A stretch of 64,000 nucleotides of DNA from Ignavibacteriales bacterium (lineage in GTDB: Bacteria > Bacteroidota > Ignavibacteria > Ignavibacteriales > Melioribacteraceae). The position numbers and the translations under genes were made by a program. The notes beneath the pieces were generated by a model. The model saw only the letters and a list, made by a program, of their open reading frames with translations. It did no database searches and was not told the DNA's origin. The DNA lies in assembly GCA_026390775.1 (NCBI GenBank), contig JAPLFF010000003.1, positions 310,001 through 374,000 on the forward strand, read 5' to 3'. Below, one piece after another: positions 18,804-28,881 of this stretch; the stretch's first letter is position 1, and each line of letters starts with the position of its first letter.

Positions 18804-19973
18804 TTAAAATGGATGAGCTTTATGCGGCCCAAGTGAAAATAAAAATTGCAATTTAATTGTTGTTTCTGACGGACGGTTTGTACCATTGCCATAATTATAA
18901 AATAGATTCTGCAAACCTAAACGCACTACTGATGTTTCTTCAACCGGGTAATATGCAAACCAAGTTTCAATTCCTTGTGTGGAATTTTTATCATCATTAC
19001 TTAACGAATAAAATGTTGGTAAGTCTCCTAAGATGCCTGCTGTGTAATCATACTTAACTCCAAAACTAAATTGTTTTTGGAATTTATAATCTGCATAGAT
19101 AAAAAAGCCTGAGTTCGTTATTGTTTGTGTGGAAGCTTTGGTGAAATCAATTCCAATATTATCTATACGCGGTACACTGCGGTGATTTAAAATTCCTTCA
19201 CCTTGCAAAGTTAGAACAGTGTATGCGTCGGGCGAATACTTAAACTTAAAATCGAGACCGCCATAAAGATAATTGAATGTTTCTATGTCTGTTAAATTTC
19301 TTGGGATACTAAAAAGGATTAAATTTCCTTTTGAATAAGCTCCGTACGAACCGCTCAATCCGACCTCAAGATTTGTGTAATCATCAAGTGACCAAAATGT
19401 ACTAAGTCTTCCTACAAAAATTGGATTGATACCGCGATCTACAGCACTGCTATCCTTTTGCGGGATCATTGATCTTCCTTTAAATATTCCAAGATCAAGA
19501 TTTGTAAAAACATCACCCGTTGGCAAAAGAAAATTGAAACTAATTCCTACATCATTGAAGCCGCCGTCACCAAAAAATACCTGATGATATAACGGTCGTT
19601 CTAAAAACGGCCAAGCATGGGGGTGTACCGTATTCAACTTTCCAAAACCGACTAAAAATTTACCGGCTTTGATCTGCATATCAAAAGGAAGACCTCGTAA
19701 AATGTTTCCATAAAGTTCTTCCACACTAAAAGTATTTTGTTCGTATGAAATATTTGCTGCTGCCCGTGAATATGGATTTAAATATCCCTCAACAAATAAT
19801 TCCATTTCGGGATCGTTAAAATTTAATTTGCCGTATCCCGGTGAACCTTTTATGAAATTGGTAAATGTATTGAACGTCCCTATTAAACTAATATCCGGGT
19901 TTATACTTGATTGTGCGTATATGCTTCCGGTTACAACAAAAAATAACAATAGTGCAAATAATAATTTCTTCAT
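18804..19973 (-). CDS. Outer-membrane beta-barrel protein of the metal-uptake operon
   Basis: A 389-residue protein with a signal peptide (ending about SIYAQ) and alternating amphipathic strands throughout. It ends in Phe (GPHKAHPF), as BAM-dependent barrels do. Stretches such as IKAGKFLVGFGKLNTVHPHA and RPLYHQVFFGDGGFNDVGI, which are rich in His and aromatic residues, are distinctive. It is 15 bases upstream of the binding-protein gene and probably part of the same transcript. The context suggests an outer-membrane porin helping metal uptake, but this is inference. I do not recognise a named family. Confidence 0.75.
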   Translation of the reverse strand: MKKLLFALLLFFVVTGSIYAQSSINPDISLIGTFNTFTNFIKGSPGYGKLNFNDPEMELFVEGYLNPYSRAAANISYEQNTFSVEELYGNILRGLPFDMQIKAGKFLVGFGKLNTVHPHAWPFLERPLYHQVFFGDGGFNDVGISFNFLLPTGDVFTNLDLGIFKGRSMIPQKDSSAVDRGINPIFVGRLSTFWSLDDYTNLEVGLSGSYGAYSKGNLILFSIPRNLTDIETFNYLYGGLDFKFKYSPDAYTVLTLQGEGILNHRSVPRIDNIGIDFTKASTQTITNSGFFIYADYKFQKQFSFGVKYDYTAGILGDLPTFYSLSNDDKNSTQGIETWFAYYPVEETSVVRLGLQNLFYNYGNGTNRPSETTIKLQFLFSLGPHKAHPF

Positions 19974-20022
19974 AATAATTCCATTATTTATAAATAAAAA
20001 TATTAATTAATACGGAATTGGA

Positions 20023-20376
20023 TTATGAAAGCGGTGGTGCCCTTAAATCGAAATTGTAGAAATATTTGGTGAGATAAAGATTTGTATAATTTTTTTGTTG
20101 GATGGAAGATACTTCCGGTATTTCAACAGATAAATCAATTGTAGGTGTGTAAATAAATTTGTCTGTAGTAAAATAATAAAGCCGGCATTTGGAATTTTCA
20201 TCAAGGAAAGGATCTGCCTGTTTGTTGGAAGATTTTGATTCTTCTAAACGGTAGGAATTTCCATTTTGAAGATTGATCTTATGCGTATGAAAAGCGGCAA
20301 AAACTAAAAAGAAAGAATAGAAGATGAGAAAGGAGGTTGCTATTCTATTTATAAATATTTTTTTACGTTTCATCAA
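20023..20376 (-). CDS. Small exported or membrane-anchored protein with C-terminal RAPP motif
   Basis: A 117-residue protein with one N-terminal hydrophobic helix (about 13-30: FLIFYSFFLVFAAFHTH) and a soluble tail ending FDLRAPPLS. Short proteins with a membrane segment, a nearby His-x-His and a terminal RAPP motif are often found beside metal transport genes (DUF2946-like). The resemblance here is limited to this architecture. It is the first gene of the minus-strand metal-uptake operon and diverges from acs. The function is unknown; a metal-linked periplasmic role is inference from position. Confidence 0.6.
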   Translation of the reverse strand: MMKRKKIFINRIATSFLIFYSFFLVFAAFHTHKINLQNGNSYRLEESKSSNKQADPFLDENSKCRLYYFTTDKFIYTPTIDLSVEIPEVSSIQQKNYTNLYLTKYFYNFDLRAPPLS

Positions 20377-20527
20377 TTATTTTTATTTCTCACTTATGAA
20401 GATATAAAATAGAGTTCAAATAAAAAATACATTCTAACTTCTTATTGATTTTCTTACCATCCAAACGTAACTTCGTTCCCAAAGTAACAATTAAATAATT
20501 CTAATTTCTTTCTAGCCTGGAGTCTAT

Positions 20528-22420
20528 ATGTCTAACAAAAAATTATCCGGAGAAGTTTACTTTCCATCAGAAAAAGTTATCGAGCAAGCTCATATTAAGG
20601 ATAGGGATGATTTAGATAATAGGGCTAAAAAAGATTATTCCGGATTCTGGGGTGAAATTGCTAATGAACTTCACTGGTTTCAAAAGTGGGATAAAGTGAT
20701 TGATGATTCAAACAAGCCATTTTACAAATGGTTTACAGGTGCAAAAACAAATATTGTTTACAACTGTTTGGATGTTCATATAAAAACATTTCGTAGAAAT
20801 AAACTTGCACTTATTTGGGAAGGCGAAAATGGAGAAAGTAAAACGATGTCTTACTTTGCTCTTCACCGTGAGACATGCAAGTTTGCAAATGTATTAAAAA
20901 GTATGGGAGTTCAGAAAGGTGATAGAGTTACAATTTATATGGGACGAACACCTGAGATTATTATTGCGATGCTCGCTTGTGCAAGAATCGGCGCTGTTCA
21001 TTCAGTTGTGTATGGCGGTTTCTCAGTTGAATCCCTTGCAGAAAGAATTGAAGATAGTAATTCAAAAGTGTTGATTGTTTCAGACGGCGCTTATCAACGC
21101 GGAAAAATTGTTCCCTTAAAACAAATTGCAGATGAAGCTCTTCAGCGCTGCGGGACTATTGAACATTGTTTAGTTGTTAAGCGTACCGGACAAGAAATTA
21201 ATATGGAACAAGGTAGAGATATGTGGTATCACGAATTGATGAATCTTCCGATTGCAACAAAAAATAACAATCTGGAAATAGTAGATTCTGAAGACCCGCT
21301 TTTTATTTTATATACATCCGGCACAACCGGAAAACCGAAAGCAATTCTTCATACTCATGGCGGATTTATGGTCGGCACATACGCTACTCTAAAATATGTT
21401 TTTGATATTCATGAAGAAGACCGTTACTGGTGTGCCGCCGATCCCGGATGGATTACCGGGCACAGCTACATTGTGTATGCACCTCTTCTTAATGGAACAA
21501 CTTCTTTTTTGTATGAAGGCGCTCCAAATTTTCCGTATCCAAATCGTTGGTGGGCAATGATCGAGAAGTACGGAATTAATATTCTTTACACTGCGCCAAC
21601 TGCAATTCGTGGATTAATGCGGTTTGGGGAATCGTGGGTAAACCGGCATGATCTTTCTTCTTTGCGTTTGCTTGGTTCCGTTGGCGAACCAATTAATCCT
21701 GAAGCTTGGAAATGGTATTACCGTGTTGTAGGAAAAGAAAAATGTCCGATCATGGATACATGGTGGCAAACGGAAACCGGAATGTTCATGATTACTCCGA
21801 TGCCAAGTGATCCGCTGAAACCGGGTTCAGGTACAAAACCATTTCCTGGAATTGAAATGGATATTGTAGATGAATCTGGAAAATCTGTTAAGGCAAATGA
21901 AGAAGGTTTTTTAGTTATCAAAACTCCCTGGCCTGCAATGATAAGGACTGTTTACAGAGATGACGAACGTTATGTGAGTCAGTACTGGAGTAAATATCCC
22001 GGAGTTTATTTAACCGGTGACAGCGCACGCAGAGATGAAGACGGATATTTCTGGATTATCGGCAGAGTTGATGATGTTATAAAAGTTTCCGGTTACCGTT
22101 TGGGTACTGCAGAAATTGAAAGTGCATTAGTAAGTCATCATAGCGTTGCGGAAGCTGCTGCTATTGGTCTTCCTCATGAATTAAAAGGGAATGCAATTTA
22201 TACTTATGTTATTCTGAAATCGGGAATAGAAAAGAGTCAACAACTTATAGAAGAACTTCGTCAACATGTTAGTCATGAAGTTGGGCCGATAGCGAAACCG
22301 GAACATATTGAGTTTGTGGATTCACTTCCGAAAACTCGCAGCGGAAAAATTATGAGACGTGTGCTCAAAGCAAGAGCTCTTGGACAAGATCCGGGAAATA
22401 TCTCAACGTTGGAAGAATAA
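20528..22420 (+). CDS. acs: Acetyl-CoA synthetase (AMP-forming)
   Basis: A 630-residue cytosolic ligase that makes acetyl-CoA from acetate, ATP and CoA through acetyl-AMP. It carries the AMP-binding signature LYTSGTTGKPKAILHTHGG, the Acs-type DTWWQTETGMFMITP, and the hinge/A8 region YLTGDSARRDEDGYFWIIGR and DDVIKVSGYRLGTAEIESAL. The catalytic lysine is in RSGKIMRR (Lys607), the usual site of acetylation control. The length is slightly under the 650 of the E. coli enzyme. It is divergent from the metal operon. It could use acetate released by the citrate lyase encoded at 27325-30095 (inference). Confidence 0.95.
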   Translation: MSNKKLSGEVYFPSEKVIEQAHIKDRDDLDNRAKKDYSGFWGEIANELHWFQKWDKVIDDSNKPFYKWFTGAKTNIVYNCLDVHIKTFRRNKLALIWEGENGESKTMSYFALHRETCKFANVLKSMGVQKGDRVTIYMGRTPEIIIAMLACARIGAVHSVVYGGFSVESLAERIEDSNSKVLIVSDGAYQRGKIVPLKQIADEALQRCGTIEHCLVVKRTGQEINMEQGRDMWYHELMNLPIATKNNNLEIVDSEDPLFILYTSGTTGKPKAILHTHGGFMVGTYATLKYVFDIHEEDRYWCAADPGWITGHSYIVYAPLLNGTTSFLYEGAPNFPYPNRWWAMIEKYGINILYTAPTAIRGLMRFGESWVNRHDLSSLRLLGSVGEPINPEAWKWYYRVVGKEKCPIMDTWWQTETGMFMITPMPSDPLKPGSGTKPFPGIEMDIVDESGKSVKANEEGFLVIKTPWPAMIRTVYRDDERYVSQYWSKYPGVYLTGDSARRDEDGYFWIIGRVDDVIKVSGYRLGTAEIESALVSHHSVAEAAAIGLPHELKGNAIYTYVILKSGIEKSQQLIEELRQHVSHEVGPIAKPEHIEFVDSLPKTRSGKIMRRVLKARALGQDPGNISTLEE

Positions 22421-22618
22421 CCGCGTAGTATAAATTTAGATAGAGAAGAAATACTGCTTTAATTAAAGTTAAATAATGTTAAAAATAAATTTCGTTACTA
22501 CTTTTATCCTCTTATAAACAGTATATACTTTTTTTGGACTGGAAATTATCCAATAAAGGCTTATCTTTCTTTCTAAAGTTTATACTAATTCAGCTCTAGT
22601 CATTAATATTAACATTTA

Positions 22619-24868
22619 ATGAGAAAGGTTTTTTATTCACATCTGATTCAGCTTTTACTTTTCTTTCTGTTATTGCTTCCGATAAAAAATTTATTAGCAC
22701 AAGAAACCGGAACTCTACGCGGATTAGTTGTAGATTCCACTACTTCCGAAGCCCTCGCATTTTCCAGCGCATACATTAGAGAATTAAAAATCGGTGCCAA
22801 CACAGATGCACGTGGTTATTTCTTAATTACATCCGTTCCGGCAAATCAAAATTTAACTTTAGTTGTTTCTTACGTAGGATATAAAACTAAAAGTTTAAAA
22901 ATTAGAATTTCGGAAGGAAAACTAACACACTATAATATTTCCTTGTCTCCCACTCAGATTGAATTGCAAACCATTGAAACAATAGACAAACGCAATGTGG
23001 AAAAAAATGAAACAAATATAAGTTTACAAAGAATTGCCATACGTGATCTCGAAGCATTACCAAAAGGTGTTGAGACAGATGTTTTTCGATCAATAAAATA
23101 TTTACCAGGCATTCAATCAACAGGTGACGTGTCAGCACAATATTATGTACGAGGTGGTGCAAGTAATCAGAATCTTGTTATGATAGATGGGATAACTGTT
23201 TACAATCCTTTTCATGCGCTAGGTTTATTCAGTGTTATAGATCCAGATATGATCAACAATATTGAATTTTATAAAGGGGGATTCAGTGCTGAGTACGGAG
23301 GAAGGCTTTCGTCTGTAATGAAAATTGTGACTAATGATGGTAATAAAAATACTTATGGTGCTAAAGCAACTGCAAGTTTACTTTCTGGTAAATTACTTCT
23401 TGAGGGGCCAATTCCTTACGGTTCATTTATTATAACAGGTAGAAAAAGTTATTCAAATGATATCATAAAAAAATTTATGAATAATCAAACTATTCCGATT
23501 GATTTTTATGATCTCTCATTCAAATTGAATTATTCCAATCCTGAATTTATTTTAGGAAGTAAATTTTCAGTAAATGGATTTTCAAGTGCTGATAATATAA
23601 TACACAATGATCCTCGTATTGAAGATTATAAATGGTCAAACAACATTTTTGGATTCAAATGGTTTCAACTTAGCGATAGCCCACTTTTTTTTGAGGTTGG
23701 TGTTTCAGTAAGCAGTTTCAAAGGCGAAGTACTTCCTAAACTTAGCGATGCACGGTCAACAAAAAATGCTGTTAATGATATAGGCATGCAAATGGATTTT
23801 ACATACATGTTTGATTCTAAAGATGAGATTGATGCAGGCTTTCATATAAAACAAATCCAAACTGATTTATTTCTTGAAAACTCAACTAATATTCCGGTTA
23901 ATTTGGGCTCTTCAGCAGCCAACATTATTTTTTATTCTAAATATAAATTAATGCGATGGGATTTCTTTGGTCTCGATGCGGGAATTAGGATTAATCTTAC
24001 CTCACTATCACGCAATCCCAATGCAAACATAGTTGAACCAAGACTAAATTTTACTTTGCGTCTGTTGTCTCAGGTATCTTTAAAAGGGGCAGTCGGAATA
24101 TATCAACAGGAAATAACAACAATTAGCGATGAGAATGAAATCATTAACATTTTTGAACCTTGGATAATTACACCTCCGTATTTAACACCATCAAGAGCTA
24201 TACATTATATACTTGGTCTCGAAGCAGAACCACTTAATAATTTTAGTCTTACAGTGGAAGGATATTATAAGTATATAAATAATCTTCCGTTATTAAATGA
24301 AAATAAAGTACTTTGGTCTGATCCGGATTTTGTAGCAGGTAATGGAGAATCATACGGTTTAGAAGTATTTACAAAAATTAATCCTGATCCAATAAATTTT
24401 ACGATTTCTTATACATATGCACATGCTTATAAGGAACTGGATGGATTACGTTATTACCCGCGATATGATATTCGTCATTCTTTAAACGTAGCACTAGAGT
24501 TCAATTTGGGTGATGGTTGGAGATCGAGCGCAGTATGGATGTATAATTCAGGATTACCTTTTACTCAAATCCTTGGGTATTATGATAAATATTACCTCAG
24601 TAATATTTTTGCAGCCTGGAATCGGTACGATCCACGACAGCCATTTACTATTCTTGGGATTCAGAATCTTGGTAGATTGCCTGATTATCATCGCCTCGAT
24701 TTAACATTATCAAAGAAATTTAAAATAAACCCTTTGACAGTGACCATAGATTTGAGCGTAATAAACGTTTACAACAGAGAAAATATATTTTACTTTAAAC
24801 GCGATACAGGAGAAAGAGTAAACATGTTACCATTTCTTCCTTCTGCGACAGTTAGAGTTGAATTATGA
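22619..24868 (+). CDS. TonB-dependent outer-membrane receptor with carboxypeptidase-regulatory-like domain
   Basis: A 749-residue receptor. Signal peptide 1-28 is followed by a CarboxypepD_reg-like domain (about 30-115: TGTLRGLVVDSTTSEALAFS), a plug (about 130-240: EALPKGVETDVFRSIKYLPG, YYVRGGASNQNLVMIDG, FYKGGFSAEYGGRLSSVM) and a 22-strand-type barrel. It takes up an unidentified ligand across the outer membrane using TonB energy. Its stop codon overlaps the start of the DUF4249 lipoprotein gene (ATGA), so the two are translationally coupled, a pairing common in Bacteroidota. A PEGA/propeller lipoprotein follows. Confidence 0.92.
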   Translation: MRKVFYSHLIQLLLFFLLLLPIKNLLAQETGTLRGLVVDSTTSEALAFSSAYIRELKIGANTDARGYFLITSVPANQNLTLVVSYVGYKTKSLKIRISEGKLTHYNISLSPTQIELQTIETIDKRNVEKNETNISLQRIAIRDLEALPKGVETDVFRSIKYLPGIQSTGDVSAQYYVRGGASNQNLVMIDGITVYNPFHALGLFSVIDPDMINNIEFYKGGFSAEYGGRLSSVMKIVTNDGNKNTYGAKATASLLSGKLLLEGPIPYGSFIITGRKSYSNDIIKKFMNNQTIPIDFYDLSFKLNYSNPEFILGSKFSVNGFSSADNIIHNDPRIEDYKWSNNIFGFKWFQLSDSPLFFEVGVSVSSFKGEVLPKLSDARSTKNAVNDIGMQMDFTYMFDSKDEIDAGFHIKQIQTDLFLENSTNIPVNLGSSAANIIFYSKYKLMRWDFFGLDAGIRINLTSLSRNPNANIVEPRLNFTLRLLSQVSLKGAVGIYQQEITTISDENEIINIFEPWIITPPYLTPSRAIHYILGLEAEPLNNFSLTVEGYYKYINNLPLLNENKVLWSDPDFVAGNGESYGLEVFTKINPDPINFTISYTYAHAYKELDGLRYYPRYDIRHSLNVALEFNLGDGWRSSAVWMYNSGLPFTQILGYYDKYYLSNIFAAWNRYDPRQPFTILGIQNLGRLPDYHRLDLTLSKKFKINPLTVTIDLSVINVYNRENIFYFKRDTGERVNMLPFLPSATVRVEL

Positions 24869-25833
24869 AGAAATGCTTTTTTACAATTGTCATGATAATC
24901 ACTTCGGTCCTATTTTTTTCTTGTGAAGAAAATTTAAATCCTTATGGTGATTTCAAGGAAAAATATGTTCTAAACTTTATCATACGGGGAGATACAACTT
25001 TCCAAACAGCTACGTTAAGTAAAGATTATGTAGTTTATAATGCGGATCCATACTCCAATACCGATGACCATTCGGTGAAAGGAGCAATTGTTAGAATTTG
25101 GCAAAAAGATCAAGTACATTTTCTCCGCGATACAACCATTCAGAGACCTGGACCGACAAACTATCAAACGCCTTATTCTGTTTATTATATTAATAATTTT
25201 CAACCTGAAGAGAATTCAAAAATTGATATTGAAGCGTTGCTTCCAAATGGAAAAAGATTAACGTCTTCATCAACAGTACCAAGCAAGGTAAATTTTAATT
25301 ATACACTTACCGATACGATTATACCAATGCCCGGTAAGAAAATAGTTAGTACATTTTGGGCAACTGATAAACAAAATGAAGTTACATTACCAAGATTAAT
25401 GATCCTATATTATACTTATTCCACAGGAGTAAAAAAATTAAATAAATTTATTATTCCTCTTAGCTATTTGAATATAGATAATAATCTAGTACCTAATTAT
25501 CCCACACCTTCGTTGATGCAAGGATATACTGTTGATCTTGCAACCGTAAACAAATCCATGGAGTTGCTTTCGGCAGGAGACCCAAACAAAAGTGGTTATG
25601 AAATATTAGTTGCGATTATAGAAGTGTATTCGTTCGATACAAATCTTAGTCTTTATTATAATTCAACTGCTAGAAGTGGGGATGTTTATTCAATTAAATT
25701 AGATGAAACCGATTATTCCAACATTAATGGCGGTTTTGGCATTTTTGGAATTTATATGAAGAGCCAATGGGCAATTAGATTTTCAAACGACTTTATTAAA
25801 TCATTCGGATATACACCTGCTTTTAACAATTAG
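24865..25833 (+). CDS. DUF4249-like lipoprotein partner of the TonB receptor
   Basis: A 322-residue lipoprotein with lipobox VLFFSC (Cys20) after a hydrophobic signal. The N-terminal domain (YVLNFIIRGDTTFQTATLSKDY, then VKGAIVRIWQKDQV) matches the DUF4249 pattern of an Ig-like module facing the receptor. These proteins are surface- or periplasm-anchored partners of TonB receptors with unknown ligands, in the manner of SusD but unrelated in fold. It overlaps the receptor gene by four bases, and the next lipoprotein gene begins four bases after its end. Confidence 0.75.
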   Translation: MKKCFFTIVMIITSVLFFSCEENLNPYGDFKEKYVLNFIIRGDTTFQTATLSKDYVVYNADPYSNTDDHSVKGAIVRIWQKDQVHFLRDTTIQRPGPTNYQTPYSVYYINNFQPEENSKIDIEALLPNGKRLTSSSTVPSKVNFNYTLTDTIIPMPGKKIVSTFWATDKQNEVTLPRLMILYYTYSTGVKKLNKFIIPLSYLNIDNNLVPNYPTPSLMQGYTVDLATVNKSMELLSAGDPNKSGYEILVAIIEVYSFDTNLSLYYNSTARSGDVYSIKLDETDYSNINGGFGIFGIYMKSQWAIRFSNDFIKSFGYTPAFNN

Positions 25834-25837
25834 TTCA

Positions 25838-27304
25838 ATGATTATGAGAACAAAAATATTTTTAGCAATTTTTTCACTTATTATTTTTTGTATTAGTTGC
25901 GACAAAGAAGTTTTCACTGGTGTAATAGAATCTTCTATAGAACAAGATGGTAAAATCTTTATTCAAAGCAATCCTTCAGCTGCAAAAATATTTTTAGGTA
26001 CACATAATATGGGGCAGATTACTCCAGATACATTGGTATGGCTCAGATCAGGTGATTATGATATAACATTAAAATTAGATTTTTATAAAGATACATTAAT
26101 AAGAATAAATGCAAATGATGGTAAAGTCACAAATGTTTTTGTAGACTACACTACTAATCCCGGTCACTATGGAAAAATTGCCTGTTATTCTATTCCTAAT
26201 GGTGCTGATCTCTATTTGAATAATTTGAAGATGAATAAAAAAACGCCTTATACAATCTCTGGTTTAACCCCAGGATATTATAATGTCAAATGTACTTTCC
26301 CTGAGTTCAGATCTGATAGTTTAAAGGTTGCTGTATATGGGGGAAAGGTATCAAATGCTAATCTTATCTTGGAGGATACTACTAAGTATGTGAGTTATAC
26401 AACTCGTAATTCCGGAATAAACGATGATTATTTAACGTCGATTGTAATCGATAAAAACAATAATAAATGGATTGCTACTGTTGATAAGGGTCTAAACAAA
26501 TTTGACAGCAAGAATTGGTTTTCTTACAATACTAATAATTCACTTAGGTCTAGCTACATAAACTGTTTGGCTATAGATAATCAGAATAATCTTTGGGTTG
26601 GATTTTCAAACGGTCTAATGATGTACAACGGGACTAACTGGACTGATTTTTCTGGGGATATTCAAAATCGTTTTGTAACAGCTATAAAATTTGATAAAGT
26701 TGGAAATGGTTGGATTGGAACGCAAAAAGGATTAGTAAAATATGATGGAATTAACTGGCGGATTTACTCAACTTCTAATTCTGGTTTAGCCTCAGATTAT
26801 ATAACATGTTTGGATATTGCTACTGATGGCAAAATATGGATTGGAACTGATTTAGCTGGTATATGCGTTTTTGATGGGTTAAATAGTTGGCAGGTTTGGA
26901 ACATGCTTAATATGCAGCTAGGGCAAAATTTAGGAAATGTTATTTATTCTATTGCATGTGACTTTTATGGGACGATTTGGGTCTCTCATGCTAGCGATGA
27001 TAAACTTGGTTACCGAGGAGGTATTAGTCAATACAATGGTAATAAATGGAATATTGCTTCATTTGCTGGATTCTCAAATGATGGTGTTCATTATATTTAT
27101 GTTGATGAAAATAATGCTAAATGGTTTTGCAGTGTTGGAGGTTTAGGTAAGTTTACATCTGCAAATGGATTTTCATATTATAGTAAAATGTATACCGGTC
27201 TACAATCCAATAATATAGTTAGTGTTGCTCTGGATAAATCCGGTAATCTTTGGATTGCAACTTATGGCGGTGGCCTTTCAAAATTTAAGAAAGGAAATTT
27301 TTAA
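25838..27304 (+). CDS. Lipoprotein with two PEGA domains and a beta-propeller
   Basis: A 488-residue lipoprotein with lipobox FCISC (Cys21). Two PEGA domains follow (about 40-95: IFIQSNPSAAKIFLGTHNMG; about 110-175: CYSIPNGADLYLNN, TPYTISGLTPGYYNVK). The rest is about seven two-component-regulator-type propeller blades, seen as repeated [N/G]xxWIGT or WVGF units such as NNKWIATVDKGLNKFD, NNLWVGFSNGLMMYNG and GKIWIGTDLAGICVFDG. It is probably a sensory or structural surface protein. It is the third gene of the receptor/DUF4249 unit. The start may be 25838 or the ATG at 25844. Confidence 0.85.
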   Translation: MIMRTKIFLAIFSLIIFCISCDKEVFTGVIESSIEQDGKIFIQSNPSAAKIFLGTHNMGQITPDTLVWLRSGDYDITLKLDFYKDTLIRINANDGKVTNVFVDYTTNPGHYGKIACYSIPNGADLYLNNLKMNKKTPYTISGLTPGYYNVKCTFPEFRSDSLKVAVYGGKVSNANLILEDTTKYVSYTTRNSGINDDYLTSIVIDKNNNKWIATVDKGLNKFDSKNWFSYNTNNSLRSSYINCLAIDNQNNLWVGFSNGLMMYNGTNWTDFSGDIQNRFVTAIKFDKVGNGWIGTQKGLVKYDGINWRIYSTSNSGLASDYITCLDIATDGKIWIGTDLAGICVFDGLNSWQVWNMLNMQLGQNLGNVIYSIACDFYGTIWVSHASDDKLGYRGGISQYNGNKWNIASFAGFSNDGVHYIYVDENNAKWFCSVGGLGKFTSANGFSYYSKMYTGLQSNNIVSVALDKSGNLWIATYGGGLSKFKKGNF

Positions 27305-27324
27305 TTTTATTAGATTCATAAAAT

Positions 27325-28881
27325 TTACATCTGAAGTTGATATACGGAATCTAGGACAGTTCCATCGACCCATTTAACAACTGCAACTGCTTTTTTCTTA
27401 TCAACTTTTGGTTTTGCAGGTGGACCGCCGCAGATTTCGTATACTTCTTTTTGAATCTCCTTTATAGAACGAATTGGTAACGAAGAATTTTTGACTGCGT
27501 TTAATAAATCTTTTCTTTTTGGATTAATGGCAATTCCTCTTTCTGTAACGATTACATCAATTAATTCTCCCGGTCCGCAGAGTGTTGTTACTTCATCAAG
27601 TATTACCGGAATTCTATCGCGAAAAGAAGGTACCGCGATGATTGTACATTTTGAGTAAAGGCAATTTTGCCATCCTCCGATTCCATGAAGCAAATATCCA
27701 TCCGAATGCGAAACAACATTTGCATTAAAGTTTATATCAACTTCCGTTGCACCAAGAATAGCAGCATCAACCATAGAAGCAAAATTTCCTTTACCATGAT
27801 AATTGTAACTTGTAAACGGAGTTGTCATAACATGATTCGAATTATCACGCATTGATCGTACACCATCAAGATCGAAAGTTTGTCCGTCAAGAATGTAATC
27901 TGTCAGTCCTTCTTCCAATAATTCAACTAAATATTTTGTAGAGCCGCCTCGAATGAAACGAGCTTTAATTCCTTTTGCTTTCATGATTTCTTTTAAGAAA
28001 AGAATAACAGCTAAGTTTGTTCCGCCTGCACCTGCTTGATATGAAAATCCGTCCTTAACAATTCCAGCTTCGTTCATAAACTTTGCGATATATTCAGCAA
28101 TTAAAAGTCTATCCGGACTTTTAGTCATTTCAGTTGTACCGCTAACAATCTTTGAAGTATCGCCAAGAGAATCAACATGAACAACATAATCAACATTGTT
28201 GCCTTGGATTTGCCAAGGTACACATGGAAATTGAACGAGGTTATCTGTAACAACAATAACTTTGTCAGCATATTCTGAATCAGCAAGTGCAAAACCAAGT
28301 CCGCCGCAAGCAGATTTACCATTTACACCATTTGCATTTCCAAATGGATCGGCAGTTGGTGCTGCGATTACTGCAATATCAATATGAACTTCACCATCTT
28401 GGATTGATTGATATCTTCCTCCGTGAGAACGAAGAACGCCGATACCTTTCATCTTTCCCTCGGTTGTAAATTTTCCGAGAGGACCATTCATGCTTCCTTC
28501 AATATGGTGAATTGTTCCGTCTCTTAAATATCTAATTAAATACGAGTGACAAGGAAAAGATGCGCTTGGAAACCAACGAATATTTTTTACGCTCATCGAA
28601 TGAATTGTATCAAATAAAATATTTGTCAGTTGATCTCCATTTCTAAGGTGATGATGTGTAGAAATTGTCATTCCATCTTTTAGTCCCGCTTTCTTAAGAG
28701 CATCTTTCAAACTTTTTACTTCTTTATTTCCATCAGCAGGATATTCTGCGCATGATCTGATTGGAGGGTTAGCAATTCTTCCACCTGATTTATATTTATC
28801 AACACCCTTAAACGAAATTTGTTTTTGTCCGTTGATAATTGTTGGAACTAATCTTCCGACAGCATTTTTTATCAGTTTCAT
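27325..28881 (-). CDS. citF: Citrate lyase alpha subunit (citrate CoA-transferase)
   Basis: A 518-residue CitF. Family stretches include TISTHHHLRNGDQLTNILFD, HHIEGSMNGPLGKF, SHGGRYQSIQDGEVHIDIAV, APTADPFGNANG, SYQAGAGGTNLAV and HSDGYLLHGIGGWQNCLYSK. It exchanges acetyl on the acyl-carrier subunit for citrate, after which CitE cleaves citryl-ACP to oxaloacetate and acetyl-ACP. The gene begins at the last base of the CitD-CitE fusion gene (ATG overlapping the stop), so the two are co-translated. It is the final gene of the minus-strand cluster and converges on the propeller lipoprotein gene. Confidence 0.94.
   Translation of the reverse strand: MKLIKNAVGRLVPTIINGQKQISFKGVDKYKSGGRIANPPIRSCAEYPADGNKEVKSLKDALKKAGLKDGMTISTHHHLRNGDQLTNILFDTIHSMSVKNIRWFPSASFPCHSYLIRYLRDGTIHHIEGSMNGPLGKFTTEGKMKGIGVLRSHGGRYQSIQDGEVHIDIAVIAAPTADPFGNANGVNGKSACGGLGFALADSEYADKVIVVTDNLVQFPCVPWQIQGNNVDYVVHVDSLGDTSKIVSGTTEMTKSPDRLLIAEYIAKFMNEAGIVKDGFSYQAGAGGTNLAVILFLKEIMKAKGIKARFIRGGSTKYLVELLEEGLTDYILDGQTFDLDGVRSMRDNSNHVMTTPFTSYNYHGKGNFASMVDAAILGATEVDINFNANVVSHSDGYLLHGIGGWQNCLYSKCTIIAVPSFRDRIPVILDEVTTLCGPGELIDVIVTERGIAINPKRKDLLNAVKNSSLPIRSIKEIQKEVYEICGGPPAKPKVDKKKAVAVVKWVDGTVLDSVYQLQM

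Noticed and set aside
20377-20527. Zur/Fur-type operator between the metal operon and acs
   Set aside because: I looked for a palindromic AT-rich box and found none convincing.
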